Below, in pieces: positions 46,532 through 54,663 of a stretch of 64,000 bases of DNA. Source of the DNA: Pseudomonas putida. Its GTDB lineage: Bacteria > Pseudomonadota > Gammaproteobacteria > Pseudomonadales > Pseudomonadaceae. The stretch lies in the NCBI RefSeq assembly GCF_028682475.1, contig NZ_JANHLE010000009.1, positions 62,001 through 126,000 of the forward strand. Reading direction: 5' to 3'. The stretch's first letter is position 1, and each line of letters begins with the position of its first letter. A model generated the notes under the pieces. That model was given only the letters and a program-made list of their open reading frames with translations, ran no database searches and was not told where the DNA came from. Position numbers and translations under genes: made by a program.

Positions 46532-47734
46532 TTACACCCGCTCGATGGCCAGCGCCAGGCCCTGCCCCACGCCGACGCACATGGTCGCCAGGCCCTTGCG
46601 GCCGCCGGACTTTTCCAGCTGATGCAAGGCAGTGAGGATCAGTCGCGCACCGCTCATGCCCAGCGGATGACCCAGGGCGATGGCGCCGCCATTGGGGTTG
46701 ACCTGCGGCGCGTCGTCGGCCAGGCCCAGTTCACGAAGCACCGCCAGGCCCTGGCTGGCAAAGGCTTCGTTGAGTTCGATGACATCGAAATCACTCACCG
46801 CCACACCCAGGCGCTCGGTCAGCTTGCGTACTGCGGGCACCGGACCGATGCCCATGACCCGCGGCGCAACGCCGGCGCTGGCCATGCCCAGGACCCGCGC
46901 GCGTGGCGTCAGACCATGTTTTTTCACCGCTTCGGCCGAGGCCAGGATCAGTGCTGCGGCACCGTCATTGACGCCCGAGGCATTGCCTGCGGTAACCGTC
47001 TTGTCCGGGCCGTTGACCGGCTTCAGACGTGTCAGCGCTTCGAGGGTGGTATCGGCCCGCGGGTGCTCGTCGTGCTCGACAACGGTTTCGCCTTTTTTGT
47101 GGGCGATGCGCACCGGCACGATCTCTTCAGCGAAGAAACCTGCGGCCTGGGCGGCTGCGGTACGTTGCTGGCTGCGCAGGGCGAAAGCATCCTGGTCGGC
47201 ACGCGAGACCTGGTAATCGTCGGCGACGTTGTCAGCGGTCTGCGGCATGGCATCGACGCCGTACTGGGCTTTCATCAACGGGTTGATGAAGCGCCAGCCG
47301 ATGGTGGTGTCTTCCAGTTTCATGTTGCGCGAATAGGCGTTGTCGGCCTTGCCCATGACGAACGGGGCACGCGACATCGACTCGACGCCACCGGCAATCG
47401 CCAGCTCCATCTCGCCGCTGGCAATGGCGCGAAAGGCAGTGCCGACCGCGTCCATGCCTGAGGCGCAGAGACGGTTGAGGGTCACCCCCGGCACGCTGTC
47501 CGGCAGGCCCGCCAGCAGCAGCGCCATGCGCGCGACGTTGCGGTTGTCTTCACCGGCCTGGTTGGCGCAGCCGAGGAACACTTCGTCTACCTGATCCCAT
47601 TGCACCTGCGGGTTACGCTCGATCAGCGCCTTGATCGGCACTGCCGCCAGGTCATCGGCACGCACACCGGCCAGGGCGCCGCCGAAGCGGCCAATCGGGG
47701 TGCGAATGGCATCGCAGATAAATACGTCACGCAT
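46532..47734 (-). CDS. pcaF: beta-ketoadipyl-CoA thiolase
   Basis: A 400-residue thiolase that splits beta-ketoadipyl-CoA into acetyl-CoA and succinyl-CoA, the last pathway step. Nucleophile Cys90 is in [13 protein letters not shown], the histidine in [16 protein letters not shown], and Cys386 in [11 protein letters not shown]. The N-terminus [20 protein letters not shown] and length are those of PcaF/PaaJ. Its start overlaps the pcaJ stop by one base, so it forms an operon with the CoA-transferase genes. PaaJ of phenylacetate breakdown is very similar; the context favours PcaF. Confidence 0.94.
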   Translation of the reverse strand: MRDVFICDAIRTPIGRFGGALAGVRADDLAAVPIKALIERNPQVQWDQVDEVFLGCANQAGEDNRNVARMALLLAGLPDSVPGVTLNRLCASGMDAVGTAFRAIASGEMELAIAGGVESMSRAPFVMGKADNAYSRNMKLEDTTIGWRFINPLMKAQYGVDAMPQTADNVADDYQVSRADQDAFALRSQQRTAAAQAAGFFAEEIVPVRIAHKKGETVVEHDEHPRADTTLEALTRLKPVNGPDKTVTAGNASGVNDGAAALILASAEAVKKHGLTPRARVLGMASAGVAPRVMGIGPVPAVRKLTERLGVAVSDFDVIELNEAFASQGLAVLRELGLADDAPQVNPNGGAIALGHPLGMSGARLILTALHQLEKSGGRKGLATMCVGVGQGLALAIERV

Positions 47735-48513
47735 CAGGCTTCTCCTGGCGCTTGGCCGTGGGCGGCGGCAGTGCGCGCTTCGAGGTCACGCAGGGCGCTG
47801 AGCTCGACGTCGCTTGGCTCGGCAGTGGTCTGCACGCTGTCGGCAAAGCGAATCGCCCAGCCCGTGGCGTCGATGATCTGCTCGCGGGTCACGCCCGGGT
47901 GGATCGAGGTCACGACAAATTCGTTGGTACCGGCTTCCGGCTCCATGATGCACAGGTCGGTGATGATCCCAACCGGCCCTGCGCCTGGCAGGCCCAGGCG
48001 TTTGCGCGAATCACCGCCCTCGCCGTGGCCGACCGAGGTGATGAAGTCGAGTTTGTCGACAAAGGCGCGGTTCGACTGTTTGAGGATGATCAGCACCTGC
48101 TTGGCGGAACCGGCAATCTCCGGCGCGCCACCAGCACCAGGCAGGCGTACTTTCGGGTTGTGGTAGTCACCCACCACGGTGGTGTTGATGTTGCCGAAAC
48201 GGTCGACCTGGGCGGCGCCGAGGAAGCCGACGTCGATCCGCCCGCCCTGCAGCCAGTAGCGGAAGATCTCGCCGGTCGGCACCACGGTGTCGGCGGTTTC
48301 CGCCAGTTCACCGTCACCGATCGACAGCGGCAAAACGCTTGGTTTGGCGCCAATCGGGCCGGATTCGTAAATCAGCACCACGTCGGGCGAGGACGTCAGG
48401 CGCGCCAGGTTGGCGGCCTTGGAAGGCAGGCCGATGCCGACGAAGCATACTGCACCGTTGCGCAGACGACGGGCTGCGGCGACGGTCATCATTTCATTGG
48501 TGGAGTAGCTCAT
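47734..48513 (-). CDS. pcaJ: 3-oxoadipate CoA-transferase subunit B
   Basis: A 259-residue beta subunit. The catalytic Glu50 is visible in [12 protein letters not shown], and the rest ([40 protein letters not shown]) is typical. It moves CoA from succinyl-CoA to beta-ketoadipate together with PcaI. The size is that of the CatJ-type subunit (about 260) rather than the shorter PcaJ (about 213) of P. putida. It overlaps pcaI by four bases and pcaF by one. Confidence 0.92.
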   Translation of the reverse strand: MSYSTNEMMTVAAARRLRNGAVCFVGIGLPSKAANLARLTSSPDVVLIYESGPIGAKPSVLPLSIGDGELAETADTVVPTGEIFRYWLQGGRIDVGFLGAAQVDRFGNINTTVVGDYHNPKVRLPGAGGAPEIAGSAKQVLIILKQSNRAFVDKLDFITSVGHGEGGDSRKRLGLPGAGPVGIITDLCIMEPEAGTNEFVVTSIHPGVTREQIIDATGWAIRFADSVQTTAEPSDVELSALRDLEARTAAAHGQAPGEA

Positions 48514-49370
48514 TGTGCAGCCTCCGAAGCGCTGGCCAGTTTTGCCTTGAATTCAGTGAAGTCGGCGGTGCCGCGAATGTATTCGTCGATCCAGGCAGTA
48601 AAGGCTTCGCGATTGCGCGCAATCGGGTCCCAGGCCTGGTAGAAACGGTTGTCACGCTCGTAGTAGCCATGGGCGTAGGACGGGTGGGCGCCGCCCGGCA
48701 CCAGGCACACCGCCGACAGTGCCCAGGTCGGCAGCACACAGGCGTTCATCGGGGCGTTGAGGTCGTCGACGATTTCTTCGACAGTGACGATGCAACGCTT
48801 GGCCGCCAGCGCCGCTTCTTTCTGCACACCGAGAATGCCCCAGAGCAGCACGTTGCCCTTGCGGTCGGCCTTCTGCGCGTGGATCACGGTGACATCCGGG
48901 CGTACCGAAGGTACGGCGGCGAGTACTTCACCGGTGAACGGGCAGGTGACGCTCTTGATCAGCGGGTTGACCTTGGGCAGGTCGGAACCGGCGTAAGCAC
49001 GCAGCACCGCGAACGGCAGGCCCGAGGCGCCGGCGACATAGGCGTTGGCCAGGTCCGCGTGGCTGTGTTCTTCGATCTCCATAGGCTGCGGCCATTGCTT
49101 TTCCACGGCATCACGCAGACGGTGCAGCGAGCCGACACCGGGGTTACCGCCCCAGGAGAAAATCAGTTTGCGCGCGCAACCGGCACCGATCAGCTGGTCG
49201 TAGATCAGGTCTGGAGTCATACGTACCAGGGTCAGCTCTTTCTTGCCCTGACGAATGATTTCATGCCCGGCGGCAGTCGGAATCAAGTGCGTGAAGCCTT
49301 CGAGGGCGACGCTGTCGCCGTCGTGGACGAACTGCTTCACGGCATCGTGGAGCGAGAGGATTTCAGCCAT
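48510..49370 (-). CDS. pcaI: 3-oxoadipate CoA-transferase subunit A
   Basis: A 286-residue alpha subunit with AEILSLHDAVKQFVHDGDSV, LIGAGCARKLIFSWGGNPGV and HSHADLANAYVAGASGLPFA. It is longer than classical PcaI (about 231 residues) and matches CatI-type subunits (about 282). It is the first gene of the pcaIJF unit. A PcaR operator pair lies about 100 bp before its start, so it should be induced by beta-ketoadipate. The coenzyme A donor is expected to be succinyl-CoA. Confidence 0.92.
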   Translation of the reverse strand: MAEILSLHDAVKQFVHDGDSVALEGFTHLIPTAAGHEIIRQGKKELTLVRMTPDLIYDQLIGAGCARKLIFSWGGNPGVGSLHRLRDAVEKQWPQPMEIEEHSHADLANAYVAGASGLPFAVLRAYAGSDLPKVNPLIKSVTCPFTGEVLAAVPSVRPDVTVIHAQKADRKGNVLLWGILGVQKEAALAAKRCIVTVEEIVDDLNAPMNACVLPTWALSAVCLVPGGAHPSYAHGYYERDNRFYQAWDPIARNREAFTAWIDEYIRGTADFTEFKAKLASASEAAQ

Positions 49371-49467
49371 TGCAGACTCCTGGATATGCTGAGTCGAGGT
49401 CGGTGTGCATGGCGCCTTGGATGGCGCCGGTAGGACTTCAGATTAAGACGGGGCTGCGGGCGGTACA

Positions 49468-49501
49468 ATCCGATAATCGACTAACTGTTCGATTATCGAA
49501 C
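49468..49501. promoter_or_regulatory. PcaR operator pair before pcaI
   Basis: Two PcaR-like sites lie close together: ATCCGATAATCGACT at 49468-49482 and the palindromic GTTCGATTATCGAAC at 49487-49501. Both share the core CGATAATCG of the known site GTTCGATAATCGCAC. They lie about 100-130 bp before the pcaI start. Confidence 0.8.
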
Positions 49502-49531
49502 AAATTGTTGTTGTCCTAATGATGTGAAACG

Positions 49532-49597
49532 ATCGCGGGGCAAGCCCGCTCCCACAGGGTCATCTCTGGCCCGGTGGGAGCGGGCTTGCCCCGCGAT
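49532..49597. repeat. REP pair, GCGGGC type
   Basis: Inverted copies at 49532-49555 and 49574-49597, between the pcaK stop and the PcaR sites of pcaI. It separates the pcaK and pcaIJF units, which run in the same direction. Confidence 0.9.
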
Positions 49598-49604
49598 AAC
49601 TCAC

Positions 49605-50951
49605 TCAGGTGGCGTCGGCGTGGCTGACCATACCCTTGATCAGCACCGCCACCGTAGCCAACCCGGCCGGGATAACCAGCGCCGTCAGCACCTGCTCGAA
49701 GTTCCAGCCCAGTCCCAACAGGGTCGCGCCCATCCAGGCTCCGAGAATGGCGCCGAAGCGGCCAATCCCAAGCATCCACGACACGCCCGTGGCACGGCCC
49801 TGAGTCGGATAGAAGCGCGCCGCCAGAGAAGGCATGGCTGACTGCGCACCGTTGACGCACATACCGGCAATCAGTACCAGGGTCGCCAGCACGGTAATGT
49901 TGCCCAGGCTCTGGCCCACCGCGTAGGCAAACACCCCGGCCAGCAGATAGAAGGTGCCGATCACCTTGTGCGGGTTATAGCGGTCCATGGCCCAGCCCAC
50001 CGCCACGGCGCTGAGGACTCCGCCAAACTGGAACAAGGCACCGATAAAGGCGGCCTGTTCCATGCTCGCGCCACTGTCACGCATCAGGGTCGGCAGCCAG
50101 CTGGTCAGCAGGTAGACAATTACCAGGCCCATGAAATAGGTCAGCCACAGCAACAAGGTGCCGACGCTGTAAGTGCCGGAGAAGATCACCGCAAAGACAT
50201 TGCGCGCCTTCACGGTCTTTTGCTCGGGTACGCTGAAGCTCGAGGCCTGGCCGACAATGGCCGGATCGATCGGTGCCAGGGTCTGACGCACTTTGTCTGT
50301 ACCGCGGTTGCGCACCACCAGAAAGCGCGCCGACTCCGGCAGCCACAGCAACAGCACCACCGCCAGCACCAGCGGCAACACGCCACCGATCAACAGCAGG
50401 CTATGCCAGCCGAACGCCGGGATCAGTTTGGCGGAAACGAAACCACCACCGGCCATCCCCAGGTTGAAACCACAGAACATGCTGGTGACCAGCAGCGATT
50501 TGAGCCGCTCCGGGGTGTACTCGGACAGCAGCGTGGTGGCGTTGGGCATGCCAGCGCCAAGACCCAGACCGGTCAGAAAGCGCAGCACCAGCAACTGGTC
50601 GACAGTGGTGCTGTAGGCCGAGGCCAGGCTGAAGGCGCCAAATACCACCACCGCCCCCACCAGCACCACCTTGCGCCCGAAACGGTCGGCCAAGGGGCCC
50701 GAACCCAGCGCGCCGAAGACCATGCCGATCAGCGCCGCGCTCATTACCGGGCCGAGGCTGGCGCGATCGATGCCCCAATCCTGGGACAGCGCCGGGGCAA
50801 TAAAGCCCATGGCAGCGGTATCCAGGCCATCCAGAAAGACAATCAGGAAACACAGGATCACCACGCGCCATTGATAGCGCGACAGGGGTTGCGAATTGAT
50901 AAAGGACTGCACATCAAGGCAGTTCCCGACAGCAGCGTGTGGACTGTTCAT
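49605..50951 (-). CDS. pcaK: 4-hydroxybenzoate/protocatechuate MFS transporter
   Basis: A 448-residue aromatic acid:H+ symporter with 12 helices. The AAHS signature is FLIVFLDGLDTAAMGFIAPA in TM1, and GALGSGPLADRFGRKVV is the loop 2-3 motif with the DGxDxxx acidic residues before it. FLTGLGLGAGMPNATTLLSE in TM4 is also typical. PcaK imports 4-hydroxybenzoate and protocatechuate and contributes to chemotaxis toward them. A PcaR operator pair lies 113-146 bp upstream, between this gene and pcaR. Its length equals P. putida PcaK (448). Confidence 0.94.
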   Translation of the reverse strand: MNSPHAAVGNCLDVQSFINSQPLSRYQWRVVILCFLIVFLDGLDTAAMGFIAPALSQDWGIDRASLGPVMSAALIGMVFGALGSGPLADRFGRKVVLVGAVVVFGAFSLASAYSTTVDQLLVLRFLTGLGLGAGMPNATTLLSEYTPERLKSLLVTSMFCGFNLGMAGGGFVSAKLIPAFGWHSLLLIGGVLPLVLAVVLLLWLPESARFLVVRNRGTDKVRQTLAPIDPAIVGQASSFSVPEQKTVKARNVFAVIFSGTYSVGTLLLWLTYFMGLVIVYLLTSWLPTLMRDSGASMEQAAFIGALFQFGGVLSAVAVGWAMDRYNPHKVIGTFYLLAGVFAYAVGQSLGNITVLATLVLIAGMCVNGAQSAMPSLAARFYPTQGRATGVSWMLGIGRFGAILGAWMGATLLGLGWNFEQVLTALVIPAGLATVAVLIKGMVSHADAT

Positions 50952-51063
50952 TATTTTTATCCAGTTTGAGCGCGCTTATGTGCGGGGCGCGCGTGAGCAA
51001 CTCAATCGATCCAGGCAGATCGATCGGTGCGAAGGACATTAATAACAGGTCGAAAACTGCGCA

Positions 51064-51097
51064 ATTCGATAAACGCAACACTGTGCGTTTATCGAAC
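51064..51097. promoter_or_regulatory. PcaR operator pair before pcaK
   Basis: ATTCGATAAACGCAA at 51064-51078 (12 of 15 matches to GTTCGATAATCGCAC) and, on the opposite strand, GTTCGATAAACGCAC at 51083-51097 (14 of 15). The inverted arrangement sits directly behind the pcaR stop and before pcaK. Confidence 0.82.
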
Positions 51098-51111
51098 AGG
51101 AACGTACAGAC

Positions 51112-51987
51112 TCAGGCAAACAGCTGGGTACTGAGGTCGCGGCTGGCGGCGAGCATGATTGGCAAGAAGCGTTGCTCAAGCTCGGTGCGGCTGACCCGGC
51201 CAGCATGGGTACTGACGTTTAGCGCCGCCAGCACCTGGCCGGAAGCATCGTAGACCGGCACGGCAATCGAACGCAGGCCCTGCTCCAGCTCCTGGTCGAC
51301 CACGCACCAGCCCTGCTGGCGAACCTGTTGCAGGCATTCGAGCAACGCCACCGGATCGTGGATGGTACGACTGGTCTTGGCCTGCAGGTCGGCATGCTCC
51401 AGGTATTCGTGCAGGGTCGCGTCGTCCAGCGCCGCCAGAAGGATCCGCCCCATGGAGGTGCAATAGGCCGGCAACCGGCCGCCAACCGAGAGGTCCACCG
51501 AGATCAAACGCTGCACCGTTGCCGAGCGGGCTATATAAAGGATGTCGTCGCCTTCGAGGGTGGCCATGTTGCAGGCCTCGTGCAACTGATCGCTCATGCG
51601 GTCCAGGTACGGCTGGGCCGACACCGCCAGTGGCGTGGATGACAGGTAAGCGTGGCCCAGTGTCAGCACCTTGGGCAACAGCGAATAGGTGCGCCCGTCG
51701 GTGGTGGCGTAACCGAGCTTGATCAGGGTATGCAGGCAACGGCGCACTGCCGCCCGGGGAATTTCCGTGCGGTGGCTGATCTGCGCGATGGTCAGGTGGC
51801 GCTTGCGCTCCTGGAACGCCTGGACCACCGCCAGGCCGCGGGCCAGCGAGGTCATGAAGTCGGGATCCCCGGTGAAGGCCTGGATACGCCTGGCCGGTGA
51901 CGCAACGATGGGGGGTGCCAGCGACGCAAACGAACTGCGCACCTGATCGTTCAATCCGGGCCCTTTGGGCGTTGTTTCTTCTGTCAT
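51112..51987 (-). CDS. pcaR: IclR-family activator of the pca regulon
   Basis: A 291-residue IclR-type regulator. The N-terminal winged helix at about 45-105 is SLARGLAVVQAFQERKRHLT, IAQISHRTEIPRAAVRRCLH and TLIKLGYATTDGRTYSLLPK. The IclR effector domain follows (ISVDLSVGGRLPAYCTSMGR, WCVVDQELEQGLRSIAVPVY, ALNVSTHAGR). PcaR activates pca genes with beta-ketoadipate and represses itself. Two operator sites lie 27-60 bp before its own start, which fits autoregulation. It is the most upstream gene of the cluster and runs leftward like the rest. Confidence 0.95.
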   Translation of the reverse strand: MTEETTPKGPGLNDQVRSSFASLAPPIVASPARRIQAFTGDPDFMTSLARGLAVVQAFQERKRHLTIAQISHRTEIPRAAVRRCLHTLIKLGYATTDGRTYSLLPKVLTLGHAYLSSTPLAVSAQPYLDRMSDQLHEACNMATLEGDDILYIARSATVQRLISVDLSVGGRLPAYCTSMGRILLAALDDATLHEYLEHADLQAKTSRTIHDPVALLECLQQVRQQGWCVVDQELEQGLRSIAVPVYDASGQVLAALNVSTHAGRVSRTELEQRFLPIMLAASRDLSTQLFA

Positions 51988-52013
51988 GGCTCACCTCGAC
52001 AACACAGTCACTG

Positions 52014-52047
52014 GGGCGATTATCGAACCAACGACCGATAATCGCAA
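52014..52047. promoter_or_regulatory. PcaR operator pair before pcaR
   Basis: On the minus strand GTTCGATAATCGCCC (52028-52014) matches 14 of 15 positions of the PcaR site, and GACCGATAATCGCAA at 52033-52047 on the plus strand matches 12. They lie next to the pcaR start and directly abut a -35 box reading the other way. Confidence 0.85.
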
Positions 52048-52075
52048 TTGACCGCTACCCTCAATTGCTTATACC
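52048..52075 (+). promoter_or_regulatory. sigma-70-type promoter reading away from pcaR
   Basis: TTGACC at 52048-52053, a 16-bp spacer and TATACC at 52070-52075. Transcription would start near 52082 and run into a strong terminator 90 bp later. Its -35 box touches the second PcaR site. Confidence 0.5.
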
Positions 52076-52081
52076 TTTCCA

Positions 52082-52173
52082 CCGCCACCATGTGGCTTCT
52101 TGGAGAGACTGGTCAGGTACCCACCGTAGAAGTCCCAGGCACGGCCTTGCCCACGAAGCAAGGCCGTTTTTTT
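52082..52173 (+). ncRNA. predicted small RNA divergent from pcaR
   Basis: About 92 nt lie between the predicted promoter and a strong rho-independent terminator, with no upstream gene on this strand that the terminator could serve. The short reading frame through it runs straight across the terminator hairpin and has no ribosome-binding site, so a protein product is unlikely. Possible pairing of GGCTTCT with AGAAGTCC suggests an internal hairpin before the terminator stem. No known RNA family is recognised. Confidence 0.4.
52142..52173 (+). terminator. strong rho-independent terminator
   Basis: CGGCCTTGC and GCAAGGCCG form a 9-bp perfect stem around a 7-nt loop, followed by seven T. An additional A-T pair can close it. 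Orientation is to the right, away from pcaR. Confidence 0.85.
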
Positions 52174-52339
52174 CTCCCTCCTTGCCTGTGCAACAACAGT
52201 TGCCATTTGCTGAATAACTTCCCGTCTCAAGCAGGCGCTTAAGCAAAACGCCAGGCAAACTTAACAAGCCGGTAACAAAAGCCCATCTTTGTTGTCATTA
52301 GAGAAACAACAGAGTGGTACGCTGATCAAACTTGCTTGC

Positions 52340-52345
52340 TATAAT
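52340..52345 (+). promoter_or_regulatory. extended -10 promoter (TGCTATAAT) for the small downstream gene
   Basis: A perfect TATAAT with the TGn extension. The -35 region is weak (GTACGC at 17 bp), as often with extended -10 promoters. Expected start near 52351. Confidence 0.55.
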
Positions 52346-52350
52346 CAAGT

Positions 52351-52594
52351 TCCGTTCCCGCTACCCCGCAGGGCTTTGCCGGATCCAATCCGCACTTGCC
52401 AGACGTTGTAGGGAGCGGACCCAGAGCAAGTGACACACGATTGAACACCCAGTTGTTCGTATCGACTTGCCCAATTCGAATCTACTGTTGCTGCGACAGT
52501 CATTACGCTCTGGCAGCGTAGCCACGTGCATGTTGCGCTATTGCGCAGCCTCACGCGTTAACGCCAGAGTTTATTCAAACCAACAGGTAGCACT
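52351..52594 (+). other. long structured 5' leader
   Basis: About 240 nt without a plausible gene between the TATAAT promoter and the GTG of the 66-residue protein. Several pairings are visible: CTCTGGC near 52510 with GCCAGAG near 52565, and inside it GCGC-TATT-GCGC. The last helix ends about 15 nt before the ribosome-binding site, so the leader could influence translation. No known riboswitch class is recognised. Confidence 0.4.
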
Positions 52595-52795
52595 GTGACG
52601 AAAGACGAACTGCGCGCGGAACTTGAGCGTCAGGAGCAACGTTACAAGGAAGTTTACGGCGGGGAAGTCACCACCTACGCCGCCCAACCCGACCCGGAGC
52701 GTAAGCCCTGGCGCAAACGAGCAAGCATTCTTGATCAGGCATTCGCCCAGGAACTGCAAAAGATCGAGAAAGAACTCAAAAGCGACGAGCCCTAG
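52595..52795 (+). CDS. small charged helical protein of unknown function
   Basis: A 66-residue soluble protein with many Glu, Lys and Arg residues. It begins with a GTG preceded by AGGT at a normal distance. The N-terminal helix [20 protein letters not shown] and the C-terminal [19 protein letters not shown] could form coiled coils, separated by a Pro-rich turn ([11 protein letters not shown]). No family is recognised. It follows a long structured leader and precedes the phosphate transporter gene by 331 bp. Confidence 0.65.
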   Translation: MTKDELRAELERQEQRYKEVYGGEVTTYAAQPDPERKPWRKRASILDQAFAQELQKIEKELKSDEP

Positions 52796-53126
52796 GCTAC
52801 GACCATGGCGCCAGCTGATGGCGGTCGGATGACCGGTACTTGAGAAAAGTCCGGGGGGATGATCGTTACAGCTCCTATGCATGTCGTAACGGTTTCTCAC
52901 AAATTTCATACAAACGTTTGAATTTTTAATGTGAGCAACCGCTCGCTGTAAACCCTTATATTTTCTCGATTTTTGGCGCTTTTAGCCGACATTTGTTTAA
53001 TCATTCCCGACACTTGCCACCCCGGGAAAGCACCTCGGCGGCCAGCACCGGTCAGCGGCAGGTGCATCGATTAACAGGGATTTCTGGCATAATCGCGCCC
53101 CCTTATGACCGGGTCAGAAAACCTTC
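52796..53126. other. AT-rich intergenic region with promoter of the Pit gene
   Basis: No gene is seen. The middle (about 52900-53010) is much richer in A and T than its surroundings, a pattern that H-NS-like MvaT proteins favour. A candidate -10 box CATAAT lies at 53088-53093 with an upstream TGG, about 34 bp before the start codon. No clear Pho box was found. Confidence 0.5.
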
Positions 53127-54599
53127 ATGATCGATTTATTCAGCGGACTTGATGCCTGGGTACTGGTGAGCCTGTTGCTCGCTTTGACCTTCGTACTCGC
53201 CTTCGAGTTCATCAATGGCTTTCATGACACCGCTAACGCGGTTGCTACAGTCATTTATACCAAAGCCATGCCTCCGCACCTGGCGGTGTTCTTCTCCGGG
53301 GTGTTCAACTTCCTTGGCGTGCTGCTCGGCGGTGTCGGCGTGGCTTATGCCATCGTTCACCTGTTGCCGGTGGAGATGCTGATCAATGTGAACACCGGTC
53401 ATGGATTGGCCATGGTCTTCTCCTTGCTCGCCGCCGCCATTGCCTGGAACCTGGGCACTTGGTACTTCGGGATTCCGGCGTCCAGCTCCCACACCCTGAT
53501 CGGTTCGATCCTCGGCGTTGGCCTGGCCAACGCCCTGATCAGCGACATTCCGTTGGGTGAAGGGGTCAACTGGCAGAAGGCAATCGACATCGCCATGTCC
53601 CTGGTGCTCTCGCCCATGGCTGGCTTTGCCGTCGCTGCGCTGGTGCTGCTGGGCCTGAAATGGTGGCGCCCGCTGTCGAAGATGCACAAGACGCCGGAAC
53701 AGCGCCGCAAGCTCGACGACAAGAAGCACCCACCGTTCTGGAACCGCCTGGTATTGGTGATTTCGGCCATGGGCGTGAGCTTCGTGCACGGCTCCAACGA
53801 TGGTCAGAAAGGTATCGGCCTGATCATGCTGGTGTTGATCGGTATCGTCCCTGCGCAGTTCGTACTCGACCTGAACAGCACCACCTACCAGATCGAGCGG
53901 ACCCGCGACGCCACCCTGCACCTGAGCCAGTTCTACCAGCGCAACGAGGCCACCCTCGGTGAGTTCCTGGCCCTGGGCAAAGCCAAAAATGGCGACTTGC
54001 CAGAGCAGTTCAGCTGCAACCCGCAGCAGACCGAGCCGACCATCAATGCCTTGCTCGACTCGCTCAAGGGTGTAACCGAGTACCGCTCGCTGAGCCCGGA
54101 AAAACGCGTGGAAGTGCGTCGTTACCTGCTCTGCCTGGACGACACCGCGAAGAAAGTCGGCAAGCTCCCAGGCCTGCAGCCACGCGAGAAGGCTGACCTG
54201 GACAAACTGCGCAAAGACCTGACCGCCACCACCGAGTACGCACCGTTCTGGGTGATCCTCGCGGTTGCCCTGGCATTGGGCCTGGGTACCATGGTCGGCT
54301 GGAAGCGTGTGGTCCTGACCATCGGTGAGAAAATCGGCAAGCAGGGCATGACGTATGCCCAGGGCATGTCGGCGCAGATCACCGCAGCCTGCGCCATCGG
54401 CATGGCCAACATCTTCAGCCTGCCGGTATCGACCACCCACGTCCTGTCGTCGGGTGTGGCCGGTACCATGGTGGCAAACAAGAGCGGCCTGCAAGGCGGC
54501 ACCGTCAAGACCATCCTGCTGGCCTGGGTCCTGACCCTGCCGGCAACCGTGGGCCTGTCGGCCGGGTTGTTCTGGCTGGCGACCCGGTTCATCGGTTGA
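53127..54599 (+). CDS. pit: low-affinity inorganic phosphate transporter (Pit)
   Basis: A 490-residue PiT-family permease that moves metal-phosphate with protons through the inner membrane. Both family signatures are visible: FEFINGFHDTANAVATVIYT near residue 30, and SFVHGSNDGQKGIGLIMLVL at about 225. A soluble central loop of about 110 residues (REKADLDKLRKDLTATTEYA at its end) separates two helical bundles; GMSAQITAACAIGMANIFSL and PVSTTHVLSSGVAGTM lie in the last one. A strong terminator follows. Confidence 0.94.
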   Translation: MIDLFSGLDAWVLVSLLLALTFVLAFEFINGFHDTANAVATVIYTKAMPPHLAVFFSGVFNFLGVLLGGVGVAYAIVHLLPVEMLINVNTGHGLAMVFSLLAAAIAWNLGTWYFGIPASSSHTLIGSILGVGLANALISDIPLGEGVNWQKAIDIAMSLVLSPMAGFAVAALVLLGLKWWRPLSKMHKTPEQRRKLDDKKHPPFWNRLVLVISAMGVSFVHGSNDGQKGIGLIMLVLIGIVPAQFVLDLNSTTYQIERTRDATLHLSQFYQRNEATLGEFLALGKAKNGDLPEQFSCNPQQTEPTINALLDSLKGVTEYRSLSPEKRVEVRRYLLCLDDTAKKVGKLPGLQPREKADLDKLRKDLTATTEYAPFWVILAVALALGLGTMVGWKRVVLTIGEKIGKQGMTYAQGMSAQITAACAIGMANIFSLPVSTTHVLSSGVAGTMVANKSGLQGGTVKTILLAWVLTLPATVGLSAGLFWLATRFIG

Positions 54600-54615
54600 T
54601 TCGTGCTGCATTGAA

Positions 54616-54640
54616 AAAGGCGCCTTCGGGCGCCTTTTTT
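54616..54640 (+). terminator. terminator of pit
   Basis: AAGGCGCC and GGCGCCTT pair around a TTCG tetraloop, followed by TTTTTT, 20 bp after the pit stop. An A-run before the stem lets it serve the convergent HerA-like gene as well. Confidence 0.93.
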
Positions 54641-54663
54641 GTAGCTGCTGTGGAAACTGTCAG

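Noticed and set aside
52048..52242. 64-codon open frame across the predicted sRNA
   Set aside because: It passes through the terminator hairpin and T-run and has no ribosome-binding site.
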